Assembly (NCBI GenBank): GCA_003485905.1 | Contig: DNHK01000020.1 | Coordinates: 1-6,750 of the forward strand | Length of the DNA stretch: 6,750 bases | Source of the DNA: Gammaproteobacteria bacterium | GTDB lineage: Bacteria > Pseudomonadota > Gammaproteobacteria > Arenicellales > Arenicellaceae | Reading direction: 5' to 3' | In this document: positions 1 to 5,667 of the stretch, piece by piece | How the letters are laid out: every line of letters starts with the position of its first letter | How positions within the stretch are numbered: the stretch's first letter is position 1 | Translations under genes and position numbers: made by a program | The notes under the pieces: model-generated | The model's database searches: none | What the model was told of the DNA's origin: nothing | The model's input: the letters and a program-made list of their open reading frames with translations, nothing else

Positions 1-640
1 CTGTTTGCAGCGCTTGATATACCTCACCAAACGCCATTTTCTGTGGGTTTCCTCCCATTTGCATAATTTGTGCTTGCAGAACATCAGACTCCATTATTCT
101 AAACTTTAGCCCTTCTGCAGCCTCAGGAGAGTCTATTGCTACTGGACCACCAAATTGCTTCATTCCATTGTGCCAAAACCCCACACCTCGCATACCACTA
201 TCGAGTACAGCCCCCAACAGCTCTTCTCGTGCCGGCCCTGACTGAAAGCGCTCAGCAGCGGCAAGATCAGCAAACAAAAAAGGTAGATCAAAAATCTGAT
301 ACTTTTTGGTTAATCGATCTAGCTTGGATAGAGATACGGCAATCATCTGGACTTCGCCAAAAGCCAGAGCATCAATTGAATCGTCGTCGTTCATCAACTG
401 TCCGGAAGGATACACCTCAACCGCAACAACACCCGGCATACGCTCTTCAACTAAAGTCTTGAATCGGTCTGCCGCTAACCCCTTCGGTGTCCCCGGTGCA
501 GTTACATGCGGAAACTTAATGAGAATTGGTCCATTTGAAGTATCGCTGCCACAAGCGGTTAAAAGGCCTACCAGTAAAACCAAACCGATAAGTCGAAATC
601 GTGATCGATATTGACCAGATGTACACTTAATTGTTGTCAT
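1..640 (-). CDS. dctP: TRAP transporter solute-binding lipoprotein, DctP family (3' part missing)
   Basis: The minus-strand frame opens with ATG at 640-638 and stays open for 213 codons to the left edge. An intact family member has roughly 330 residues, so about the last third is missing. DctP proteins capture organic acids in the periplasm for DctQ/DctM tripartite ATP-independent permeases. The N-terminus is basic, followed by a hydrophobic stretch (about residues 17-28) and a lipobox L27-T28-A29-C30, indicating a lipoprotein signal peptide. Family marks include a beta-strand start near IKFPH (41-45), YPSGQL (77-82), FDLPFLF (117-123), and GLKFR (177-181), whose Arg181 sits where the conserved carboxylate-binding arginine lies. 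The start is supported by GAGGT at 649-645, four bases upstream. The 75-base gap from the aldehyde dehydrogenase gene suggests co-transcription. DctQ/DctM genes would be expected off the left edge. The family is sure; the ligand is unknown. Confidence 0.93.
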   Translation of the reverse strand, partial: MTTIKCTSGQYRSRFRLIGLVLLVGLLTACGSDTSNGPILIKFPHVTAPGTPKGLAADRFKTLVEERMPGVVAVEVYPSGQLMNDDDSIDALAFGEVQMIAVSLSKLDRLTKKYQIFDLPFLFADLAAAERFQSGPAREELLGAVLDSGMRGVGFWHNGMKQFGGPVAIDSPEAAEGLKFRIMESDVLQAQIMQMGGNPQKMAFGEVYQALQT

Positions 641-715
641 AGCTACCTCAGTATTTGAAATTTAATTTACTCTGCTTGCATACTTGTCGATTGATATAAC
701 TATTGCAATCAACGC

Positions 716-2173
716 TTACCATTCTACTGCTATATACTTTGATTCAAGAAATTCTTCGATACCAGCATCACCACCTTCACGTCCGATACCACTTTGCTTA
801 AATCCGCCAAACGGAGCTGCAGGCTCAGAAATGAAACCACGGTTGATTCCTACAACACCGGCCTCGACTCGTTCGGCAATAGACAAGGCTGTACCTATAT
901 TACCGCTAATCACATACGCGGCAAGTCCAAGATGAGTATCATTTGCATTTTTCACCATCTCGTCAACATCATCAAAAGAAACCAATGCAGCAACTGGGCC
1001 GAAAATTTCTGTGGTTAAAATCTCAGCACCCTGCGGAATATTATCCAACACCGTAGGCTCGTAAAAATACCCTACGTCCGATGGGCATTTGCCACCGGTT
1101 CTTATCGTAGCGCCCATTGAAACGGCCTCATCGACAAGCTGCTTAACCTTATCTCTGGTTGAGGCATTCACCAACGGCCCTACATCTACACCATCGTCCA
1201 AGCCAGGCCCAACCTTCAACGCAGCCATTCTAGCTGTAAAACCACTAGCAAACTCTTCATACACAGATGAATGCACAAAAAATCGGTTAGCGCTCACACA
1301 AGACTCACCAGCATTTCGTATCTTGGCTACAAAAGCAGAATCAATCGCCAGATCAACATCAGCATCTTCCAATACTATAAACGGTGCATTTCCACCGAGT
1401 TCCATCGAGCAATTCTGGACCTTCTCTGCAGCCTTACCTAATAAAAGACGCCCAACTTCTGTTGATCCGGTAAAAGAAACCTTTCGTACTCTCGAATCCG
1501 ATAGCACCGTATTTGAAATAAGTGACGATCGACGCGACGGCAACACATTCAAGACCCCCGCCGGAACACCAGCTTCTTCAAACAGGCTCGCCATCATTAA
1601 TGCTGTTAGTGGTGTTTCAGATGCAGGTTTCAATATCGCTGTACAGCCCGCAGCCAATGCAGGCGCAATTTTTCGCACTGCCATAGCTGCCGGAAAATTC
1701 CACGGAGTAATTAGCAAACATATACCCACTGGATGTTTTTGAACGACAATATTGTTTATGCCACCCGGAGCCCTGCCAAAGCTCCCCGTAATATGAGTTG
1801 TTTCTTCTGCATACCACCTTAAATAGCCGGTAGCGTAAGCCATCTCACCCAGGGCCTCAGCAAATGTCTTGCCTTCTTCGCGAGACATCAGGGTTGCAAA
1901 ATCATCCTGACGCGCATGCATCATTTCATACGCTTTGTGTAATATCTCAGCCCGTTGACGGGGTGCTGTCGCCGCCCACCCGGCACTTGCTGATTCAGCT
2001 GCATCCACCGCCGCGACAGCATCGTCCGCACTGGCACTAGCAACTGACGCAATTACTTGCTCCGTGGCTGGATCGATAATATCGAATCGTTGATCGTCGG
2101 ATGCAGGTCGCCATTCACCATTAATATACAAATCGGTGGCAACGGATTTAATTAATTGTTCACTATGATTCAT
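716..2173 (-). CDS. NAD(P)-dependent aldehyde dehydrogenase, succinate-semialdehyde dehydrogenase (GabD)-like
   Basis: This is a full-length cytosolic aldehyde dehydrogenase of 485 residues, the usual GabD length, oxidising an aldehyde or semialdehyde to its acid. Visible motifs are TPWNF (156-160, Asn159 of the oxyanion hole), KPASETP (182-188), the Rossmann segment FTGSTEVG (234-241), MELGGN with general base Glu258, NAGESCV with nucleophile Cys292, EIFGPV (389-394), and the C-terminal PFGGFKQSG (454-462). Lys182 with Ser185, at the position that is Glu in NAD-specific ALDH2, resembles E. coli GabD and suggests NADP use; this is inference. Residue 294 is Ser where GabD enzymes often have a second Cys, so a redox disulfide beside the active site is not possible. 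The Shine-Dalgarno is weak (an A-rich AAAGAAA stretch), yet MNHSEQL fits the family N-terminus. It lies 196 bases downstream of the M24 gene. Succinate, malonate, glutarate or another semialdehyde are all possible substrates. Confidence 0.93.
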   Translation of the reverse strand: MNHSEQLIKSVATDLYINGEWRPASDDQRFDIIDPATEQVIASVASASADDAVAAVDAAESASAGWAATAPRQRAEILHKAYEMMHARQDDFATLMSREEGKTFAEALGEMAYATGYLRWYAEETTHITGSFGRAPGGINNIVVQKHPVGICLLITPWNFPAAMAVRKIAPALAAGCTAILKPASETPLTALMMASLFEEAGVPAGVLNVLPSRRSSLISNTVLSDSRVRKVSFTGSTEVGRLLLGKAAEKVQNCSMELGGNAPFIVLEDADVDLAIDSAFVAKIRNAGESCVSANRFFVHSSVYEEFASGFTARMAALKVGPGLDDGVDVGPLVNASTRDKVKQLVDEAVSMGATIRTGGKCPSDVGYFYEPTVLDNIPQGAEILTTEIFGPVAALVSFDDVDEMVKNANDTHLGLAAYVISGNIGTALSIAERVEAGVVGINRGFISEPAAPFGGFKQSGIGREGGDAGIEEFLESKYIAVEW

Positions 2174-2369
2174 GAGTTTCTTTTTGTTCTGCTTTTGGTT
2201 CTAAAAATTAGGTTCAAATATGAGAAAACACCGACACGCCGCAGCTTACGAGTAAAGCCAACGGTTTACCACGGCTCGACCGGACCCGATGCGATACAGG
2301 CGCATACTAGCCACTTAGAAGTTTACGAAAAAGTCGCTTGAGCTATATTCTCTTTTAATTAAGTCTTCT

Positions 2370-3692
2370 CTAATACTTATTGGCGACAAACAATTCTTGC
2401 GCAGGAAATAAGGTAATGACTTTCGCCCCGTCGGCGGTAACCACCACTTCCTCTTCAATACGCGCAGCACCACTGCCATCGGCAGCGGGACAATAGGTCT
2501 CAAGCGCAAACACCATGCCTTCTTGTAATTCAAACGGACTATCAAATGATGTTAATCGGCTTATAATTGGTCGTTCATGTAGAGCCAAGCCAAGACCGTG
2601 ACCAAACTGAAGCCCGAACGCTTCCATTTCATTTGCAAAGCCAAACTCCTGTGCCGCAGGCCATATTGCTGCGATCTTATCCGTAGTAAGCCCTGGCTTA
2701 ACCATGGCAATCGCGTTATCAATCCATTCTCTTGCCTGTTTGTATGCATCAACTTGTCCAGGTGTAGACATACCAACATTCAAGGTCCGGTAGTAACAAG
2801 TACGATAGCCCATATAGGACTGAATAATGTCAAAAAATGCTTGATCGCCAGGACGATACATTCGATCAGTAAAATTATGCGGATGAGGGGAGCAGCGCTC
2901 ACCAGAGACAGCGTTCACAGCCTCAACATCGTCAGAACCCATCTCGTATAAGAGTTTATTTGCTAGGGCAACCATCTGATTTTCTTTCGCGCCTGGTTTT
3001 AGTGCCTCGGCAATATTTTGATAAACACCGTCGACCATCGAAGCCGCCTTATTTAACAGTACAATCTCATCCATGCTCTTAATCTGCCGTGCATCAAGGA
3101 ACACTTGCTGCGCATCACGCACATCGAGACCTACGGCCTGCAAAGCAAGAAACATTGGTGGTTCAGCAACATCAACGCCCAATGGTTGATCCGCAACACC
3201 GGCAGCCTTGAGTAAATCAAAGATTTCCTGTGCGGCGCGCTTAAACAGACCAGCCTCTTCATTCACTGAACCCCTAAGGCCCAACATCCCTGCATGACAA
3301 TGATCCTGTTTTAACCACGGAGCGTACAAACGGTGATGGGCAGCGGCTGACCCAAAATCCCATAAATAGGGATGCGAGCTTCCTTTGGTATACAGCGCAT
3401 ACCGACAAATCTTATCGCGACTCCACTCGCCTATAACACTTCCCGTCAAGTAACGAATATTATTATTATCAAAGCACAATACTGCACCCAGCTCAGAGTC
3501 CTCTAGCGCCAATTTCGCGCGCGCAAGACGATATCGTCTCAAGCGCTCAAAATCGACACGCTCTTCAAAATCGACCGCCATGTTTCCAGGCGAATGGATG
3601 GGTCGGTCCCAATTCCACCTTGGATTAGCGTCTTGCGCTGAAATGTCGCGTGGAATAATTATTTCAGGTTCAGTTGCTTGTATAATTGCCAT
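2370..3692 (-). CDS. M24-family (creatinase/aminopeptidase P/DddP-like) metallohydrolase-fold protein with altered metal site
   Basis: The 440-residue protein has the two-domain M24 layout: a creatinase-type N-terminal domain (about 48-200, with LCFDNNNIRYLTG at 72-84 and YLWDFG at 109-114) and a C-terminal pita-bread domain (about 205-435). Counting against E. coli PepP, the five metal-ligand positions are Asp288 (FFD), Cys299 (TCYYRT, where Asp is normal), His365 (FGHGLGLALHE), Glu398 (FALETY) and Glu413 (RIEEE). His372 matches the second catalytic His. Four of five ligands are therefore kept and one is replaced by Cys. M24 members include Xaa-Pro peptidases, creatinase, ectoine hydrolase and the DMSP lyase DddP, so peptidase activity should not be assumed; next to TRAP and dehydrogenase genes a small-molecule C-N, C-S or amide cleavage is more likely. 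The start ATG at 3692-3690 has a poor GGGGC-type Shine-Dalgarno. It is the first gene of the left arm. Family is firm, substrate unknown. Confidence 0.88.
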   Translation of the reverse strand: MAIIQATEPEIIIPRDISAQDANPRWNWDRPIHSPGNMAVDFEERVDFERLRRYRLARAKLALEDSELGAVLCFDNNNIRYLTGSVIGEWSRDKICRYALYTKGSSHPYLWDFGSAAAHHRLYAPWLKQDHCHAGMLGLRGSVNEEAGLFKRAAQEIFDLLKAAGVADQPLGVDVAEPPMFLALQAVGLDVRDAQQVFLDARQIKSMDEIVLLNKAASMVDGVYQNIAEALKPGAKENQMVALANKLLYEMGSDDVEAVNAVSGERCSPHPHNFTDRMYRPGDQAFFDIIQSYMGYRTCYYRTLNVGMSTPGQVDAYKQAREWIDNAIAMVKPGLTTDKIAAIWPAAQEFGFANEMEAFGLQFGHGLGLALHERPIISRLTSFDSPFELQEGMVFALETYCPAADGSGAARIEEEVVVTADGAKVITLFPAQELFVANKY

Positions 3693-3759
3693 ACGGCGCC
3701 CCGTTTAATGTAGTGGGTTTATGATTAATTCTGTTTTTCGAGCAGTAGAATAAATATTG

Positions 3760-3776
3760 CTCAGTAATAACTCAGT
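3760..3776. repeat. Direct repeat CTCAGT with 11-bp period
   Basis: CTCAGT occurs at 3760-3765 and again at 3771-3776, separated by AATAA. The 11-bp period puts both copies on the same DNA face, as in tandem half-sites bound by OmpR/PhoB-type or other dimeric regulators. It lies in the probable leader of the M24 gene, 68-84 bases upstream of its start. A chance hexamer repeat in AT-rich DNA cannot be excluded. Confidence 0.3.
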
Positions 3777-3783
3777 GTTTAAA

Positions 3784-3813
3784 TTACTAAAAATGCGCAA
3801 ACGTGTGCATCAA
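3784..3813 (-). promoter_or_regulatory. Weak sigma-70-like promoter candidate for the M24-aldH-dctP arm
   Basis: On the minus strand TTGATG (3813-3808) is followed after 18 bases by TAGTAA (3789-3784). The -35 match is fair and the -10 match is poor, so this is only a candidate. Its interest is placement: the operator-like site at 3794-3809 would fill the spacer and touch the -35, a normal position for a repressor. Transcription would start about 85 bases before the M24 ATG. Confidence 0.2.
3794..3809 (+). promoter_or_regulatory. Operator-like site 1, TGCGCAAACGTGTGCA
   Basis: This 16-bp element reads TGCGCA-AACG-TGTGCA, an imperfect 6-4-6 dyad in which 5 of 6 arm positions are symmetric. 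It matches the element on the opposite strand at 4023-4038 in 14 of 16 bases. Repetition of a dyad next to each divergent gene is the usual layout for a local regulator's operators. Which regulator family binds is not known; no regulator gene lies in the window. Confidence 0.45.
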
Positions 3814-3914
3814 CTGATAATAAATCACTATAATCATTTAATCAACGGTGTTCGAGCGAATAAATGCATATTAATCTAACGCCACCCGACAAAATTCAAC
3901 ACTACTCAAGCTAA

Positions 3915-3962
3915 ATGTTTGTCTCGATCATCGAAAGTAGTCCATAACAGCCAGACAAATAT
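3915..3962. repeat. Inverted repeat ATGTTTGTCT / AGACAAATAT around a small palindrome
   Basis: The arm at 3915-3924 can pair with the arm at 3953-3962 over ten positions: nine Watson-Crick pairs and one G-T. The 28-base interval begins with part of an 11-bp odd palindrome, TCGATCATCGA (3924-3934). As DNA this could be a spaced regulator site; as plus-strand RNA it could form a 10-bp stem with a large loop. No U-run follows, so it is not a terminator. It is mid-way between the divergent genes. Confidence 0.3.
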
Positions 3963-3992
3963 CCACTTTTAGAGGCCGAATGCAGATCCGGA

Positions 3993-4021
3993 TTGCGCAT
4001 TAATAAAATCGCTGATACACT
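3993..4021 (+). promoter_or_regulatory. Weak sigma-70-like promoter candidate for the right arm
   Basis: TTGCGC (3993-3998) and TACACT (4016-4021) are 17 bases apart, the optimal spacing, but they match the consensus hexamers only 3/6 and 4/6. Operator-like site 2 starts at the last base of the -10 hexamer and would cover the start point, consistent with repression. The implied leader of about 210 bases is long, so a promoter closer to 4241 may exist instead. Confidence 0.2.
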
Positions 4022-4038
4022 GTGCACACGTATGCACA
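4021..4038. promoter_or_regulatory. Operator-like site 2, perfect dyad TGTGCA-n6-TGCACA
   Basis: TGTGCA (4021-4026) and TGCACA (4033-4038) form a perfect 6-bp inverted repeat around CACGTA. The minus strand of 4023-4038 reads TGTGCATACGTGTGCA, matching site 1 at 14 of 16 bases. The two 16-bp elements have centres about 229 bp apart, near 22 helical turns, which would allow co-facing binding and looping. Site 2 lies about 200 bases upstream of the HIBADH-like gene. TGCGCA at 3994-3999 might be an accessory half-site. Confidence 0.5.
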
Positions 4039-4240
4039 AACTACGGCGTTATATGCCTTATTACTTCCCCTATGATGTCACTAAACTACCAATAGACATA
4101 ATAGTGGCGCAGAAGTTTACAATATTTGAATACAGCAAAACCATATATTCTTTATTAAAATTTGTGTAACGATGCATTTTTAATCAATCGCTTTAGCAAC
4201 AAACAAAAAATTAACAAACACTTTAGGAAGCAATAATTTA

Positions 4241-5194
4241 ATGTCTACTACAAATCAAAATATATCAACTATCGGCTGGATCGGCATGGGTCGCATGGGT
4301 TACGCAATGGCAGAGCGCCTACTACAAGCAGGCAACGATGTCTCAGTCTGGAATAGAACTCAAAGCAAAGCAGAGCCATTGGTAGCACAGGGTGCAAAAC
4401 TTGCCCAAAACCCGTCAGATCTAGCTGCCTGTGATGTTGTGTTCACAATGCTGTCCACCTCCAAAGATGTTAAGCAGGTGTTATTTGGCGATTCCGGATT
4501 ATTAAGCGGCGACAACAAACCTAAAATGGTCGTTGAATGCTCTACTATTTCTGGTGAAGCATCGGCAGAAATTTGCGCTGAACTAAGCGAAATGGGCATT
4601 GATTATTTAGCCTCACCAGTTAGCGGTAATGCCAAATGCGTTACAGCAGGCAAGTTGGCAATCGTTACTTCCGGCGCGGAACACTTATTCAAGCAAGTAC
4701 AACCTTACCTAGAAGCTATTGGTGGACTCGGTGTCACGTATGTTGGCGAAGGCGAACTGTCCCGCACGGTAAAAATATGTCACAACGTATTTTTAGGTAT
4801 CGTGACGCAGTCACTTGCCGAACTCACTATTCTCGCACAACAATCGGGAGTATCTCGTAACGCATTTTTAGACTTCATGAATAAGAGTGTGATGGGCTCT
4901 ATTTTCACTAAATACAAAACACCAGGCTGGGTAAATCAGGACTATACCGTTACTTTTACTCCTGAATTAATGCGTAAAGATATGGATCTAGGCTTACAAA
5001 TGGGCCGAGACTTAGAAGTACCGATGCCTACAGCTTCAGTAGTTCGTGATCAGATGCAACAATCAATGGGAACAGGAAACCGGACCACTATGGACTTCAG
5101 TATCGTTCTCGACCACATGGCTAAATGTTCCGGCATTGAAAAACTAGTATCAGAGAACGTCGAAGTATCTGATGGACTGGATGTCGATTCTTAA
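4241..5194 (+). CDS. NAD(P)-dependent 3-hydroxyisobutyrate dehydrogenase / glyoxylate reductase family oxidoreductase
   Basis: This 317-residue beta-hydroxyacid dehydrogenase interconverts a hydroxy acid and its semialdehyde or keto acid in the cytosol. The N-terminal Rossmann domain (about 10-170) has GMGRMG (15-20), and the loop after beta-2 reads WNRT (37-40). Arg39 and Thr40 there are typical of NADP(H)-binding members such as glyoxylate/succinic-semialdehyde reductases, in contrast to the acidic residue of NAD-specific HIBADH. The substrate loop is SPVSGN (125-130) with Ser128; the family norm is DAPVSGG, so the Asp and the second Gly are changed. The all-helical C-terminal domain contains catalytic Lys178 and Asn182 in VKICHN, plus RKDMDL (245-250). 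AGGAAG at 4225-4230 precedes ATG by ten bases. It is the first gene of the right arm. The substrate is undetermined: 3-hydroxyisobutyrate, tartronate semialdehyde, succinic semialdehyde or a novel hydroxy acid. Confidence 0.9.
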   Translation: MSTTNQNISTIGWIGMGRMGYAMAERLLQAGNDVSVWNRTQSKAEPLVAQGAKLAQNPSDLAACDVVFTMLSTSKDVKQVLFGDSGLLSGDNKPKMVVECSTISGEASAEICAELSEMGIDYLASPVSGNAKCVTAGKLAIVTSGAEHLFKQVQPYLEAIGGLGVTYVGEGELSRTVKICHNVFLGIVTQSLAELTILAQQSGVSRNAFLDFMNKSVMGSIFTKYKTPGWVNQDYTVTFTPELMRKDMDLGLQMGRDLEVPMPTASVVRDQMQQSMGTGNRTTMDFSIVLDHMAKCSGIEKLVSENVEVSDGLDVDS

Positions 5195-5225
5195 GTTAGC
5201 AAAATAAAAGCTTGAGCCTAAAATT

Positions 5226-5256
5226 TCTCCATCAATTTGACTATAATTGATGGAGA
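5226..5256 (+). other. Perfect 12-bp stem-loop between the HIBADH-like and FmdB-like genes
   Basis: TCTCCATCAATT (5226-5237) is the exact reverse complement of 5245-5256, leaving a seven-base loop TGACTAT. Only 20 bases separate it from the next start codon. The stem is AT-rich and the following bases are TTAACCG, without a T-run, so a classical intrinsic terminator is doubtful. It may partially terminate transcription, protect the upstream mRNA end, or serve as a protein site. Symmetry is certain; role is inferred. Confidence 0.6.
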
Positions 5257-5276
5257 TTAACCGTTGAAAATAATTT

Positions 5277-5525
5277 ATGCCTACATACATCTATCAAACC
5301 ATTCCCGAAGATAGCCAGCAAGAACCACATCGGTTTGAGGTATCCCAAAGAATGACGGATTCACCACTCACGCACGACCCGGTTTCAGGCATCCCAGTGC
5401 GCCGAGTGGTGACTGGTGGCTCGGGAATCAAGCTAAAAGGACTAAAGCGGAGTACTATGGTTAACAAGAAAAGCCCAGCCGCAACTGCTTGCGGTTGCGC
5501 AACTGGACGCCCACATAGGCATTAG
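5277..5525 (+). CDS. FmdB-like small protein lacking the zinc-ribbon cysteines
   Basis: The 82-residue product starts MPTYIY and continues with HRFEVSQRM (18-26), DSPLT (28-32), PVRRVVTGGSG (40-50) and a basic segment to about residue 65. This order is that of the FmdB/putative regulatory zinc-ribbon family (typically MPTYEY, FEV, DEPL, PVRR, SGGSG). In FmdB proteins two CxxC knuckles bind zinc. Here the first is replaced around EDSQQEP (11-17) and the second around HDPVSG (33-38), so none of the four cysteines remains. The only cysteines are near the C-terminus, C72-G-C74, followed by H80-R-H82, a possible separate metal site. No Shine-Dalgarno is evident before ATG, but the family N-terminus fixes the start. 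Its place between an oxidoreductase and ThDP dehydrogenase genes suggests a role tied to that enzyme system. Function is not known; an FmdB family role in regulation is only nominal. Confidence 0.8.
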   Translation: MPTYIYQTIPEDSQQEPHRFEVSQRMTDSPLTHDPVSGIPVRRVVTGGSGIKLKGLKRSTMVNKKSPAATACGCATGRPHRH

Positions 5526-5567
5526 CCGGGCACCATATTAACAAGCTCTGCATCAGACTATTAATTG

Positions 5568-5588
5568 TCGAAATAAATGTAATTTCGA
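5568..5588. repeat. Perfect 7-bp inverted repeat TCGAAAT-n7-ATTTCGA
   Basis: TCGAAAT (5568-5574) and ATTTCGA (5582-5588) surround AAATGTA in the 142-base gap before the E1 alpha gene. A second element, CGATA repeated at 5586-5590 and 5598-5602, overlaps its right arm. This could be an operator for an internal promoter or a weak leader hairpin. No T-run follows, so a terminator is not suggested. In AT-rich sequence a 7-bp repeat can be chance. Confidence 0.35.
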
Positions 5589-5667
5589 TAAATATTACGA
5601 TATTATCCGCCTCCGCATGAAACTCTGCTGTTTCTGCAGATAACATTAAATAATCACGGGTACAAAA

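Larger units (their letters stand above)
3693..4240. other. Divergent intergenic regulatory region, no gene found
   Basis: These 548 bases separate the two divergent arms. They are AT-rich with frequent stops, and no convincing coding frame or RNA gene is visible. They contain a matched pair of operator-like sites, a direct hexamer repeat, a long inverted repeat, and weak promoter-like hexamers, entered separately. At the right end AGGAAG (4225-4230) is a good Shine-Dalgarno sequence ten bases before the ATG at 4241. The length is generous for a simple divergent promoter and leaves room for several regulator sites or long leaders. Confidence 0.7.

Noticed and set aside
136..614. Two plus-strand open frames (136-462 and 306-614).
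   Set aside because: Both are antisense to the well-supported DctP coding frame and their translations show no family features.
1089..1742. A 217-codon plus-strand open frame opposite the aldehyde dehydrogenase.
   Set aside because: It mirrors the codons of a gene with every expected ALDH motif; the translation is Ser/Thr/Ala/Pro-rich with no recognisable domain.
2252..2269. Short hairpin GTAAA-g-CC-aac-GG-TTTAC as a terminator after the M24 gene.
   Set aside because: It needs a bulge, has only a three-base loop, and has no T-run on the minus strand.
2156..2341. A 61-codon plus-strand frame across the gap between the aldehyde dehydrogenase and M24 genes.
   Set aside because: No Shine-Dalgarno sequence and no recognisable family; it overlaps the 5' end of the aldehyde dehydrogenase gene. 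Likely chance.
2370..3692. Calling the M24 protein DddP (DMSP lyase) or DoeA (ectoine hydrolase).
   Set aside because: DddP has several Asp ligands in the segment where this protein has FFDII and TCYYRT, and DoeA is shorter with its own doeBCD context. Only the superfamily is supported.
5226..5256. Intrinsic terminator after the HIBADH-like gene.
   Set aside because: The stem is AT-rich and no T-run follows on either strand, so it is recorded as a stem-loop of unknown role.
5461..5646. A 61-codon minus-strand frame between the FmdB-like and E1 alpha genes.
   Set aside because: It overlaps the FmdB-like gene on the opposite strand, lacks a clear ribosome site and resembles no family.
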